The notes below the pieces were generated by a model that searched no databases, was not told the DNA's origin, and was given only the letters and a program-made list of their open reading frames with translations. Shown piece by piece: positions 55,152 through 64,000 of a stretch of 64,000 nt of DNA. Every line of letters starts with the position of its first letter. Positions within the stretch are counted from its first letter, which is position 1. Both the position numbers and the translations under genes were made by a program. The stretch is taken from positions 19,598 through 83,597 of the forward strand of contig WGCV01000035.1 in assembly GCA_015493615.1 (NCBI GenBank), written 5' to 3'. This DNA comes from Melioribacteraceae bacterium. Its GTDB lineage: Bacteria > Bacteroidota > Ignavibacteria > Ignavibacteriales > Melioribacteraceae.

Positions 55152-58100
55152 CCTTTCCCTCCGTAAGTTCAATTCTGATTGTTGTTCCAAGCTCCGGGTT
55201 GCCGGATTTTACGAATATTCTTCCGCCGTATTTTTTTACCAATTTTCGTGAAACGTATAATCCCAGTCCGCCGCTTCGTTTTGAAGAATATGCACGCTCA
55301 AAAATTTCGTCCCATTTATCCCGCGATATTCCTTTCCCGTTATCCGTAACATCGATTATGATTCTCGGTACAAGTCTGTCAAGCGTAACATAAATGTTTC
55401 GTTCAGGCTTTCCCATTGTTGCTTCGATGCTGTTGTCAATTAAGTTTACGATAATATCTGCAAGCTCAAATTCTTTAATTAAAACAGGCGAAGTTTTATT
55501 AAGTTTGTTCACAAAGACCAAATTAAAATTTTTAGTTATATCGCTGTTATATTGGTCAACAATTCTCCTAATAACTTTTTCCGGATCGGAAGATAACTTT
55601 GCAAAAAGCGAATAGCGCATTTCGGCAATTGTATTTTTGATATTCTCAATGCTTACCGAAGCTTCCAAAGTTTTCCCATGATTTTCTATTTTATTTAATT
55701 CGGATTTATGCAGCTTAGTAACGAAATGAAACAGATAAGTGTAGTTTTCTTTCAGTTCGTTAAAGAGATGAAAATCAATATTTGCCGTCCGGGTAATTTC
55801 AATAATTCGTTCAAGATTAAAGCGGGTAAGTTCTAAAAAAGTTGCAGTCCTCTTCTTCAATTGCTCCGAGAGTTTTGGAGTAATATAGTTCTCGTCCGAA
55901 AAATTTTGAAAGAATAACTGCAGACTGTTAAGATTCCGCAGCGCCCACTCTCCATGCGAGAAACTAATCAGAAGCTGAAGCATTTCATCTTCGCTCTTTA
56001 ACTCGGCATCCTTTGATACAAATGAACGCCCTAAAATAAAGGAGAAGAAAAATCCGAAGAGAGAGCCTGCGATTGAGATAAGCGGCATCAGAGAATATTT
56101 AACGAGTTGGTTATTCGAGTCCAAAGTAAAAATAAGAATCGTCCATAAGATTGAGCTGTTAATCAAGAAAAAAGCAACGGAAAGTTTTGTATTCCAATTA
56201 AAAAATTTCATCGCATAGTTAATTCCGACCAATAAAATCAACAATGAGAATAACATGCTGACAGCGTACTTAATTACTTCAGCGTCAGTAAGAGCCGCAA
56301 AAATTTTAGAAGGGAGAAAACTAAAGAATGCCTTAACCGGAGGTTCCTCATTTACGATTATCGATTCTCCGTTATGAATGTTGTTCATAACAACTTTATT
56401 TCCTCCGTAAAACTGAACTTCGGCTTTGTAAATTCCTTTGGGAACGCCAAAATGAATATCGGATTTTTGAACTTCAGCTTGAAATTCGTTTGCGCCGACT
56501 TGATGATAACGAATCAAATTATTCTTCTTATCATAAATCCTAATCTTCGCTCCAAGCCCGTCGCTATTGGACTTACTCCCTCTAAGAACCAACTTAATAA
56601 AATTTTCATCATTAAGATTATTTACAAAAAGATTATCTTCTCCGTAATTGGAAACATAAACATCCAAATCTCCATCCCCGTCAAAATCTGTAATCAAGGT
56701 ATTCCATGCATGTTTTATATTCAGAGCAATCTCGTCATTTCCAAGATAAAAACTCTTTCCTTTTCTGTTTAACAAAACGTATGATTTATTTTCAATTCCC
56801 TTTGTAACGGTCAGAAGAAAATCCGTGAACCCGTCATTGTTTAAGTCACCGAAAGAAAGATGAGCGCTTTCTTGTATTTTTGTATTGACTTGCAAACTAT
56901 TCAGTCCTGTTTTTCCTTCTGCATGAGTAAAAGAACCTTTACCGTTATTTTCAAAAAGTTCAAAATGTTTTTGGTCGCTAAAAAGCAACAAATCCAAGTC
57001 TCCGTCATTGTCGTAATCAAAGCTGCCGGCTGTGCGAACTTCATCGTTTGATGATGTTGGCAACCGCGTTTCGGTTACATCACTAAAACCATTCTCCGAA
57101 TTATACAGGAGTATGTTCTTGCGCCATTTTGTAATTATAAACAAATCGTTTAAATCATCATTGTTAAAGTCGGCAAAGATTGCAAACATATTCCATGACC
57201 TCGTGAAGGAAGCGAGGGAGTTATCCACACTCCACCGCTTTCCCAGAAATGAGTTTTCCAGCAGAGTGATTTCACCGGTTTCATTCCCCTTACCGTAATA
57301 TTCAATCAGCAGAATATCCGTATCGCCGTCTTTATCGAAATCAACCGGGATGAAGTTCGTTCTGATGATCCTTGGGTTTTTTAACGGAATAATCTTATCG
57401 CCGCTAAGTTCAAAATCATCATTCCGTTTTTTTGTAAAAAAATAAAAATGGAGGGAATTCCCTTCAATATTCAGCGTTACCAAATCCTTTTTGCCGTCGG
57501 AGTTGTAATCAAAGATTCTAAAATTAATCTGTTTAGAGAGGTTATCTTTATCAGAAATTGAATTGGGGCGACTTCTAAAACGTCCATTTTTTTCCTTGAA
57601 AAGAAAATTAAAATTGTAATTGATAAAATGCTCAAAGCGAATAATATCCGAGTAACCATCGTTATTTAAGTCGCACCCGGCAGCTTGAAAAGTAATCTTG
57701 GAGTTTCCTCCCCGCAGTCCGTAAACCCCCGCCTGATTTGAAAACGAAATTTTCCCAGTAACTTTCCCGAGATAAATTTCATTGTTATAATTGATTATCA
57801 GTATATCCCCGTTTGGCAGAATCCTCATTCTCCTGACTTTTATATTATTGGGGAAAACTACGGTGTGTTTTTTACTTTCGGAATCAAAATAGGAATAGCT
57901 CCGGATTCCGACATCATTCTGAACGGAAGAAATATATTTTTTAGAGCTGAGATTACAATCGACAAAACTATTGTTTTTTATTTCAAAATAATTTCCTTTT
58001 CTGTCTGTAAAAATATTCTTCCCCTCATTAACATCCTTTGCATAAAAATTCAAATTTTCATCGGAAATAAAATAAAACTTTTGCTGTTTCCCTTTCAGTT

Positions 58101-58638
58101 CCCATATTCCATCGCTTTTGGTTACAATTAAGAAGTTATTCTCCCCTTCTCTTAACATCCTTTCCGTATGGCTTTTATAAGGAGTATTAACTTCTTTAAC
58201 TTGATTATCTTTTATTTGCAGAAGAACTCCGAAATTCCCTGAGATAAAAAATTCATCTTTAGTTCCGCAAAAATTTTGCAGAGGAAATTTTGTAGTGTAA
58301 AGTTCTTTCCAATTTTTTCCGTTATAAAGCGATAAGTGTGAAGCCCAATCTTTGGAAGTGTGAATAAAATAAATTTTTTCAGGATTAATGAAAAACCCGC
58401 TGATTAAAGTACTGAGCTTTCCCGCGGGACTTTCAATCTTAGCCAATTTATTATCTGAATAATGATAGATTGCCCCAACTGCATCAATTAACCAAAAATC
58501 ATTACTGCCGTTAACTTTTAGAAAATCGGGAGAATATTTGAAAGATATGTCGAATCGATTCCACTCAAATTTTTCTTGAGCAAATAAAGTAGAAATGAAG
58601 AAAAAGAGCAACAAAGATATTTTTATCTTATTTCTCAT
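55141..58638 (-). CDS. Sensor kinase with FG-GAP/VCBS propeller and ASPIC/UnbV domain
   Basis: 1165 residues from ATG at 58638 (MRNKIKISLLLFFF signal peptide); an upstream ATG at 58710 would add 24 residues. The periplasmic part has at least seven calcium-type DxDxDGxxD loops of FG-GAP repeats (e.g. VDFDKDGDTDILL, FDYDNDGDLDLLL, TDFDGDGDLDVYV), then an ASPIC/UnbV domain (SDGLGAKIRIY). Three helices follow (about 780-880). The cytoplasmic part has a non-standard dimerisation region and an ATPase with NLIDNSIEA, DNGKGI and GGLGLYVS. The phospho-acceptor His is not obvious; HKSELNKIENHG is the best candidate. It overlaps and probably signals to the sigma-54 regulator. Confidence 0.85.
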   Translation of the reverse strand: MRNKIKISLLLFFFISTLFAQEKFEWNRFDISFKYSPDFLKVNGSNDFWLIDAVGAIYHYSDNKLAKIESPAGKLSTLISGFFINPEKIYFIHTSKDWASHLSLYNGKNWKELYTTKFPLQNFCGTKDEFFISGNFGVLLQIKDNQVKEVNTPYKSHTERMLREGENNFLIVTKSDGIWELKGKQQKFYFISDENLNFYAKDVNEGKNIFTDRKGNYFEIKNNSFVDCNLSSKKYISSVQNDVGIRSYSYFDSESKKHTVVFPNNIKVRRMRILPNGDILIINYNNEIYLGKVTGKISFSNQAGVYGLRGGNSKITFQAAGCDLNNDGYSDIIRFEHFINYNFNFLFKEKNGRFRSRPNSISDKDNLSKQINFRIFDYNSDGKKDLVTLNIEGNSLHFYFFTKKRNDDFELSGDKIIPLKNPRIIRTNFIPVDFDKDGDTDILLIEYYGKGNETGEITLLENSFLGKRWSVDNSLASFTRSWNMFAIFADFNNDDLNDLFIITKWRKNILLYNSENGFSDVTETRLPTSSNDEVRTAGSFDYDNDGDLDLLLFSDQKHFELFENNGKGSFTHAEGKTGLNSLQVNTKIQESAHLSFGDLNNDGFTDFLLTVTKGIENKSYVLLNRKGKSFYLGNDEIALNIKHAWNTLITDFDGDGDLDVYVSNYGEDNLFVNNLNDENFIKLVLRGSKSNSDGLGAKIRIYDKKNNLIRYHQVGANEFQAEVQKSDIHFGVPKGIYKAEVQFYGGNKVVMNNIHNGESIIVNEEPPVKAFFSFLPSKIFAALTDAEVIKYAVSMLFSLLILLVGINYAMKFFNWNTKLSVAFFLINSSILWTILIFTLDSNNQLVKYSLMPLISIAGSLFGFFFSFILGRSFVSKDAELKSEDEMLQLLISFSHGEWALRNLNSLQLFFQNFSDENYITPKLSEQLKKRTATFLELTRFNLERIIEITRTANIDFHLFNELKENYTYLFHFVTKLHKSELNKIENHGKTLEASVSIENIKNTIAEMRYSLFAKLSSDPEKVIRRIVDQYNSDITKNFNLVFVNKLNKTSPVLIKEFELADIIVNLIDNSIEATMGKPERNIYVTLDRLVPRIIIDVTDNGKGISRDKWDEIFERAYSSKRSGGLGLYVSRKLVKKYGGRIFVKSGNPELGTTIRIELTEGKDAS

Positions 58639-58779
58639 TCTTAAATAAAAGAAAATAATAGCTCGAATCAAAAAAATTTGTTGCATCTCCGGATAACATT
58701 GTAATCTCAACGGGCAACACTTTCCTAACTACGAAAAGGAAAATCTCCATTTTCTTTAATAAACATACTCGTTTTCTTC

Positions 58780-58795
58780 TGGCACTGATATTGAA
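58780..58795 (+). promoter_or_regulatory. Possible sigma-54 promoter
   Basis: TGGCAC-TGATA-TTGAA keeps the -24 GG and spacing of a sigma-54 site but has GA instead of GC at -12. It faces the zinc-ribbon/T9SS genes and lies next to a sigma-54 regulator operon. The start codon at 58807 would leave almost no leader. Confidence 0.25.
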
Positions 58796-58806
58796 TTAAC
58801 AAAACT

Positions 58807-59022
58807 ATGGAAGAGAAAAAGCTCAATATCAATCTTTTTAAAATTTGTCCCGAATGCAATTTTTTCTGCAGCACAGCTGAGAAGGACAAATACTGTTCCT
58901 ACTGCGGCGCAAAACTAATTGACGCTTGTCCAAACTGCGGCAAACCGATTGAAAACCCTTATGCGAAATTCTGCAAACACTGCGGCGAAGTTTATCCGGG
59001 AAGAAAAACTCAAACAAAATAA
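58807..59022 (+). CDS. Small double zinc-ribbon protein
   Basis: 71 residues with four CxxC pairs: CPECNFFC, CSYCG, CPNCG and CKHCG. This is a DZR-like double zinc ribbon. Function unknown; such domains bind nucleic acids or proteins. It ends 10 bp before the T9SS gene start and may be co-transcribed with it. Confidence 0.82.
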   Translation: MEEKKLNINLFKICPECNFFCSTAEKDKYCSYCGAKLIDACPNCGKPIENPYAKFCKHCGEVYPGRKTQTK

Positions 59023-59032
59023 AGGATTAAAA

Positions 59033-61567
59033 ATGAAAACGATAATTACTTTTATAATGACGCTATTTGTTTTTACGGCAATCAGTAATGCACAATTTCA
59101 ATCGATGCAAAATGGAGATTGGAACGACCCGCAAACTTGGTCAACTGATCCGAATGCAACAGCGCTACCCGATTCCACAACTTCAGTAATAATATCACAT
59201 TCGGTGCTTGTGCAAAGTCAATACAATATCAGCTACTATCCGCATTGCTACGATTTGACAATTGATTCATCAGGGACACTAAATAATTATGAAGGAGGAT
59301 ATACTTCGGGTGATTTGGTTGTGCATAACAATTTATATAATCATGGAATAATCTCTCCTTCTTACGAAATGCGATTAACCGTAAAAGGCAATCTTTACAA
59401 TTACGGAAGTTTATTGAAACAAGCATTAAATTACGGGTTTTTGAATATTTATATTTTCGGTAATCTTAAAAATTACGGTTCTTTCAGAGCCTCCCAAACG
59501 GGAGGGACTTCATCCGACACTTACGGAATTAGGTTTAAGGGAAATAATCCTCACCATATTCAAACCTATAATGACAGCGCTATTTATGTCGCCGGAATAA
59601 CTGTTGAAGATACTCTCGGCTATATTATTGTGGACAGTCTTGCTTCACTCAGCGCAATAATAAATTTGAACGGCTCAAAAATTGTTTTACCTCCGGAAAA
59701 TCTATACCCTAATATTTTAGAATTTGACGGAGCGCAGATTGACGGCGGAAAAATAGAAGCGAATCAGAATATGATTCGTACCAAAAATAATTCTTTAAAC
59801 TACTTGGGTGATTATGTACATACTCGTCCAAGCCTTATTTTACAAGATGTTTCCACCTTAGAAGGAAGATATCTCATTGGGGGAATCAATTACAACCCAA
59901 GCTATCCTAATTCGAATCAAGTAATTATACGAGGCGAAACAAACTTCAGCGGAGTTTTTACGGACTGGTACACCGGCGGACTTTACAGCGGGGACAGATA
60001 TTTGTTCATTGAAGGCGATTTTACTAACAACGGAAATATTCACGATGCTAACTCCGGTTCCGGATATGGACTTTTTGTCAATATTTCTGGCAACTTAATT
60101 CACAATGGAAACTTAGCCAACAAACAGACAAATATTAACGGTAATCAAAATCAAGACATTCTAATTCCCGGCGATTCATTGATTACAGGAAAAGTGGTTT
60201 TGGATGCAATACTAACCGGCGCCAGCTATCAGTGGCAGAAAGATGGAGTTGATATTAGCGGAGCAAACTCGCAGACGCTTAATTTCAACAGCGGATTGAA
60301 TACTTCAAATTATGGTCTTTATCAATGTATAGTTGACGGAAATCCTTCACGGAAAATTCTGATCAACAATTCCCTTCCGCCTGCTTTTGAAATCTTTGAT
60401 GTTGTAATTAAAAATCTTGACTCAACTACCGCCATGGTGATGTGGAAAACGTCAGTCCCCGCAACCGGATTTATATTCTATGCCGAAAATGATACAACAA
60501 GCGGCTTCCCAATGGAAGCGGAGGAAACAAACGGCTTAACCACCGAGCACACTTTAATTTTAGATAACCTTACAACAGGCTCAACTTATTATTTTATTAT
60601 CGACGAAAACGATTCCGACTGGAATAACATCCGTTCCGGCACTTACAGTTTTGTAGCGGGAGACCTAACGCTGGGAGCGTTAAGTATAAAATCAATTGTT
60701 GATGTTCCTGAAGACCAAGGAGGCTGGGTTTACATTAACTTTAACGCAGACATACTTGATGTAATAGGCGATATTAAACTTTACGGAATTTGGGAATGGA
60801 TGAACAACGATTGGGTCTCTCTCGGCTCTGTCCCGGCTACTCAAGATTCAGCTTACACTTTTCTTGCCCATACTTACGCCGACTCTAATGCGAACGGTTT
60901 GACTTGGAGTAAGTTTTACATTTCGGCTCACACAACCGACCCGCTTATATATTTTAATTCACAACCGGATTCCGGATATTCTGTTGATAACATAGCTCCG
61001 GCAGTGCCTGAAGGATTGCTTGCAGAACCTGCAACAGACGGCTCTGTAGTTACACTAACTTGGAATAGAAACACTGAAAATGATTTTGCATATTATAAAA
61101 TTTTCAGAAATAATGAAGAATACGCGACAACTGTTGACACTGTATTTATTGACAATGAAGTAATTGAAGGCAATTACAGCTATAAAATTCAAGCATGCGA
61201 TGCAAACGGCAATTTAAGTGATTTCTCTTCGACAGTAAATGTTCTTGTAGGAGTAGATGATCAAAACGAGTTGCCGACCAAATATTCTCTTTCACAAAAC
61301 TACCCGAACCCGTTTTCCGCCAAAGGCGTACCGACGACAACAATTAAATATGCAATTCCGGTCGTAGAGACAAGGCATGCCTTGTCTGTACAACTAACGG
61401 TGTATGATATGTTAGGAAGAAAGGTTGCAACGCTTGTAAACAAAAACCAAACGCCGGGCAGATATTCAGTAAAATTTAATGCCAATAAACTAAGCACAGG
61501 CATTTATTTCTACATATTACGCGCCGGGGATTTCAGCGCTACGAAAAAAATGATTTTACTCAAGTAA
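59033..61567 (+). CDS. Secreted T9SS cargo protein with type A sorting domain
   Basis: 844 residues from the ATG at 59033 (MKTIITFIMTLFVF signal peptide; AAAGGA upstream). The frame's earlier start at 58919 lies inside the zinc-ribbon gene and is rejected. A G8-like beta-helical region lies at about 25-400 (GDWNDPQTW, GDLVVHNNLYNHG), then an Ig-like piece (SYQWQKDGVDIS) and FN3-like domains. The last about 90 residues are a T9SS type A sorting domain (LSQNYPNPF, VYDMLGRKVATL, STGIYFYIL), so it is exported and surface-attached or released. A 20 bp palindrome has been inserted in frame inside that domain (VETRHALSV). No catalytic motif seen. Confidence 0.88.
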   Translation: MKTIITFIMTLFVFTAISNAQFQSMQNGDWNDPQTWSTDPNATALPDSTTSVIISHSVLVQSQYNISYYPHCYDLTIDSSGTLNNYEGGYTSGDLVVHNNLYNHGIISPSYEMRLTVKGNLYNYGSLLKQALNYGFLNIYIFGNLKNYGSFRASQTGGTSSDTYGIRFKGNNPHHIQTYNDSAIYVAGITVEDTLGYIIVDSLASLSAIINLNGSKIVLPPENLYPNILEFDGAQIDGGKIEANQNMIRTKNNSLNYLGDYVHTRPSLILQDVSTLEGRYLIGGINYNPSYPNSNQVIIRGETNFSGVFTDWYTGGLYSGDRYLFIEGDFTNNGNIHDANSGSGYGLFVNISGNLIHNGNLANKQTNINGNQNQDILIPGDSLITGKVVLDAILTGASYQWQKDGVDISGANSQTLNFNSGLNTSNYGLYQCIVDGNPSRKILINNSLPPAFEIFDVVIKNLDSTTAMVMWKTSVPATGFIFYAENDTTSGFPMEAEETNGLTTEHTLILDNLTTGSTYYFIIDENDSDWNNIRSGTYSFVAGDLTLGALSIKSIVDVPEDQGGWVYINFNADILDVIGDIKLYGIWEWMNNDWVSLGSVPATQDSAYTFLAHTYADSNANGLTWSKFYISAHTTDPLIYFNSQPDSGYSVDNIAPAVPEGLLAEPATDGSVVTLTWNRNTENDFAYYKIFRNNEEYATTVDTVFIDNEVIEGNYSYKIQACDANGNLSDFSSTVNVLVGVDDQNELPTKYSLSQNYPNPFSAKGVPTTTIKYAIPVVETRHALSVQLTVYDMLGRKVATLVNKNQTPGRYSVKFNANKLSTGIYFYILRAGDFSATKKMILLK
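61364..61391. repeat. GTAG-type palindrome inserted in a coding sequence
   Basis: GTAG followed by the perfect palindrome AGACAAGGCATGCCTTGTCT and GTAC. It begins with the same GTAGAGAC as the intergenic hairpin at 19518-19547. It sits in frame inside the sorting domain of the 59033-61567 gene. Confidence 0.7.
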
Positions 61568-61605
61568 AAAAACTAATTTATCTTCTAACGAATCGGAGTT
61601 ACAAA

Positions 61606-62232
61606 ATGAAAACTAAAGTATTAATTACAGCAATGATATTCTTTACTGTTTCCTTATTTGCACAAGATCAAGGTTCTGTAATAATCTTCGGAGGTTACGG
61701 GCAATCTTTTTTCTCGAGTGAAATAGGCGACGACAACAGCGAAACCGACGAAGCAAAATATGTTCCCGTCGGAGTGCAAGTCCTTTTCGGTGTCGGAAAT
61801 TTCTCGGTAGGAGGAGAAGTAAACTATGCAGCAGTTCCCTTCACATTTACCGTAAACTCCGATGGAGTTGATCTTGCAGACTTTACGATTACGCAGCTAT
61901 ATTATGGCGGAGTAATTAAATTCAGACTCGGGACACACGCCGGACTAAATCCTTACATTCGAGCCGGAGCGGGAATATATACCGGAAAATTTAAAGTTGA
62001 TTGGTCGGATGATGTTACCCGTCTGCTGTGATATGAAGATTCCGAAACAGACTACAAAAGCGCGTTCGGTTATAATATTGGGGCGGGATTTGAACTGGCT
62101 GTATCACCGACATCCGGAATCATAGTTGAATTTGTCTATCATAAAGTTAATAGAGAACTTGATGTGGAAGGCGCTGAAGCGGGTAAAGCCGATAATGCGG
62201 CAATACATGCAGGTTTTAAGTTGGGAATATAA
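61606..62232 (+). pseudogene. Outer-membrane beta-barrel protein interrupted by in-frame TGA
   Basis: The first 141 residues have a signal peptide (MKTKVLITAMIFFTVSLFAQ) and strands of a small porin-like barrel (GSVIIFGGYGQSFF, NPYIRAGAGIYTG). A TGA at 62029-62031 stops translation, but the same frame stays open for 66 further codons to TAA at 62230. That stretch encodes the missing strands (GYNIGAGFELAVS, SGIIVEFVYHK, AIHAGFKLGI). The join reads VTRLL-stop-YEDSET. A recent nonsense change (for example from TGG) is the simplest reading. It lies 38 bp after the T9SS gene. Confidence 0.8.
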
Positions 62233-62297
62233 ACTCAACTCCTTAAGAAAATCTTTGCATACCGAATTTATTGTAATGCAAAGTCCCCTGATTAGAG

Positions 62298-62330
62298 AAA
62301 AAGCTGTCGGTAATTTCCGGCAGCTTCTTT
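62298..62330. terminator. Bidirectional terminator between barrel gene and symporter
   Basis: AAGCTGTCGG-TAATTT-CCGGCAGCTT with one G-U pair. On the minus strand it is followed by TTTTTC, serving the symporter gene (42 nt after its stop). The plus-strand tail is weaker. Confidence 0.7.
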
Positions 62331-62371
62331 ATCGAGAAACTAAACTATCATACAAAAAGAACGAAAATGTT

Positions 62372-64000
62372 TTACCAGAAAACAGCATACAAAAATGCGC
62401 AAATAATAAGAACCCCGTATGCGCCGATATTAAAAACCGAATCTGTCTTAAACATTTTTGATGTTAGCGGAATTCCTTTCGGATCATCAACATCAGCAGA
62501 AGTTGTTAAACTTATTCCCATAATGATTACGATTGTAATCAACAGAGTGTAGAGCATCTGATCCATCCAAGGTAAATCCACAGCAGGAAGTTTTAACAAA
62601 AATGCAACTACAATTGAAAGCGTAACGCCATAAATTGCCGCCTTGTTTGTTGTCTTTTTCCAGAATAACCCCATAAGAAATACCGCAAGAATTCCCGGAC
62701 TTACCAGCCCCGTGTATTCCTGAATATACTGAAACATCTGAGGGATATTTCCCAGCAGCGGAGCAAAAACAATTGCAATAATTAAAGCTGCAAAAGCAGT
62801 TAAGCGTCCGACTCTTACAAGAATTTTTTCACTCGCATTTTTATTGAGATAAGGTTTGTAAATATCCATTGTAAATATTGTGGATGTGGAATTTAACATA
62901 GACGCAAGAGAAGAAACAATCGCAGCAACCAAAGCCGCAAGCACAAGCCCTTTTATTCCCGCCGGGATAAAGACGCTTATCAGCCAGGGATAGGCTTTAT
63001 CGTAGTTGATACCGCCTCCCGCTTTAAGAAATGCCTCTTTAACTCCCGGTATTATTGTGGTTCCGGCAGGTTGAGTGAAGAGCACAAAAGCGACAATTCC
63101 CGGAATCACAACAAGAAGCGGAATCAAAAGTTTAAGAAAAGCCGCAAACATAATTCCCCGCTGTCCTTCCTTTAATGATTTTGCCGCGAGTGTTCTTTGA
63201 ATTATATATTGATTAAATCCCCAATAGTATAAGTTTGCTACCCACATCCCGCCGATTAGAACCGCAATTCCCGGCAGATTAAAAAACTGCGGATTATCTC
63301 GGCTGAGAATCATATGAAATTTATCAGGCGCAACTTTAAGTATATGTTCAAATCCGTGAATTAATCCGCCTTCCGGAGTAACGCTGTTCAGCGCGATAAA
63401 GGATGTAATTAACCCGCCGAGAATAAGAAGCGCAACCTGCATTACATCCGTCCAAGCAACCGCCGATAAACCTCCGTAAAGCGAGTATGCGGCGGCGATA
63501 AAAGCCAAAGCCAATATTGCCGGGAAAATCAACGAGCCGTCTCCAACGCCGATTATTGTATCGATTGCCTTACCGCCGAGAAATAGAACCGAAGTTAAAT
63601 TCACAAAGATAAAAAGCGCAATCCAGAAAACCGCCAGAATTGTCTTTAACTCAACCCCGAAACGCTTTTCAACAAATTCGGGAATTGTGTAAAGCCCTTT
63701 ATCAATAAAGATAGGGAGGAAAAACTTTCCCACAATCAACAGCGTTACCGCAGCCATCCACTCGTAAGATGCAATTGCAAGTCCGATTGCAAATCCCGAA
63801 CCGGACATCCCGATAAATTGCTCGGCGGAAATGTTTGCCGCAATCAGCGATGAACCGATTGCCCACCAAGGAAGAGATTTATTTGCGAGGAAATAATCCT
63901 TAGTGTTTTTTTCTTCTCCCTTCTTCCTCCTGGAAACATACAGTCCGAGAAGAATAATAGAAAATATGTAAAGAATGAAAACAACATAATCAATTGAATC
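62372..64000 (-). CDS. Sodium:solute symporter, SSS/SGLT family (5' end outside window)
   Basis: 542 residues visible; the frame runs open to the window edge, so the N-terminus is missing and the internal ATG at 63808 is not the start. The protein has about 13 hydrophobic helices. It shows ANISAEQFIGMSGSGFA, YGGLSAVAWTDVMQ and the Na+-site region SLASMLNSTSTIFTMDIY, as in sodium/glucose (vSGLT-type) carriers. Loops include NKSLPWWAIG. The substrate is probably a sugar or similar solute; not decidable from sequence. Confidence 0.92.
   Translation of the reverse strand, partial: DSIDYVVFILYIFSIILLGLYVSRRKKGEEKNTKDYFLANKSLPWWAIGSSLIAANISAEQFIGMSGSGFAIGLAIASYEWMAAVTLLIVGKFFLPIFIDKGLYTIPEFVEKRFGVELKTILAVFWIALFIFVNLTSVLFLGGKAIDTIIGVGDGSLIFPAILALAFIAAAYSLYGGLSAVAWTDVMQVALLILGGLITSFIALNSVTPEGGLIHGFEHILKVAPDKFHMILSRDNPQFFNLPGIAVLIGGMWVANLYYWGFNQYIIQRTLAAKSLKEGQRGIMFAAFLKLLIPLLVVIPGIVAFVLFTQPAGTTIIPGVKEAFLKAGGGINYDKAYPWLISVFIPAGIKGLVLAALVAAIVSSLASMLNSTSTIFTMDIYKPYLNKNASEKILVRVGRLTAFAALIIAIVFAPLLGNIPQMFQYIQEYTGLVSPGILAVFLMGLFWKKTTNKAAIYGVTLSIVVAFLLKLPAVDLPWMDQMLYTLLITIVIIMGISLTTSADVDDPKGIPLTSKMFKTDSVFNIGAYGVLIICAFLYAVFW

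Noticed and set aside
62029..62031. Selenocysteine at the TGA in the barrel gene
   Set aside because: No SECIS-like hairpin directly after the TGA was evident, and the protein is a barrel with no redox motif at that position.
61606..62232. Alternative genetic code with TGA as tryptophan
   Set aside because: TGA ends other intact genes here at positions where the neighbouring gene begins, e.g. 7446-7448.
62126..62461. Open frame after the broken barrel gene
   Set aside because: It overlaps the barrel gene's own continuing frame, which makes far better protein sense, and crosses a terminator.

Overview
The window looks like a chromosomal segment of an Ignavibacteria-type bacterium (Bacteroidota/Chlorobiota group). 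Supporting signs are a type IX secretion (T9SS) C-terminal sorting domain with a 'QNYPNPF' motif, Reg_prop and FG-GAP/ASPIC sensor kinases, a moderately AT-rich base composition, and intergenic regions full of short palindromes and MITE-like repeats. UGA acts as a stop in several intact genes, so the code is standard. No phage, plasmid, CRISPR array or transposase gene was seen. The species cannot be named from this alone.

Layout. 1-4269: a sensor kinase and a sigma-54 response regulator cut by the window edge. 4406-6167: palindromes, tRNA-Leu, a divergent PlsC-type acyltransferase, and tRNA-Glu x2, -His, -Arg and -Pro, all on the minus strand. 6234-9344: an LolCDE-type lipoprotein-release ABC operon. 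9345-10604: a gene-free repeat field. 10664-17806: PEP carboxykinase, a Reg_prop histidine kinase, a cold-shock protein and a Sel1-repeat protein. 17810-29206: a minus-strand housekeeping block (hypothetical, 10TM metal transporter, TPR protein, MFS, NusB, Leu-dehydrogenase family, agmatinase family, YajC, Tgt, CorC/HlyC family, leucyl aminopeptidase). 29646: a class I aminotransferase.

The most interesting region is the minus-strand array 44461->31172. Its order is a RecA/KaiC-like ATPase with a possible degenerate GGDEF tail, a TPR/beta-barrel outer-membrane protein, a processive GT2 glycosyltransferase, a small membrane protein, an amidotransferase-fold/deacetylase-like protein, an FN3 lipoprotein, and a hybrid kinase with a degenerate ATPase domain. 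Several genes overlap by 4-10 bp. A GH9 glycanase lipoprotein lies just upstream. I read it as a synthase-dependent exopolysaccharide locus, analogous to Pga, Pel or Bcs but with a different gene set. The last gene has a frame break at an A10 tract that looks like a -1 slippery site.

46373-64000: glutaredoxin-like protein, DUF255 thioredoxin-domain protein, M2/M3-type peptidase, GroES-like protein, inorganic pyrophosphatase, thioredoxin, a second kinase/sigma-54 regulator pair whose kinase carries an FG-GAP/ASPIC sensor, a zinc-ribbon protein, a T9SS cargo protein, an outer-membrane barrel gene broken by an in-frame TGA, and a sodium:solute symporter cut by the window edge.

Other anomalies: Asn at position 80, where Leu dehydrogenases have catalytic Lys; a MITE supplying the C-terminal tail and stop of the agmatinase-family gene; a palindrome inserted in frame in the T9SS sorting domain; and a Sel1 protein whose signal peptide can only be reached from a non-canonical ATT start.
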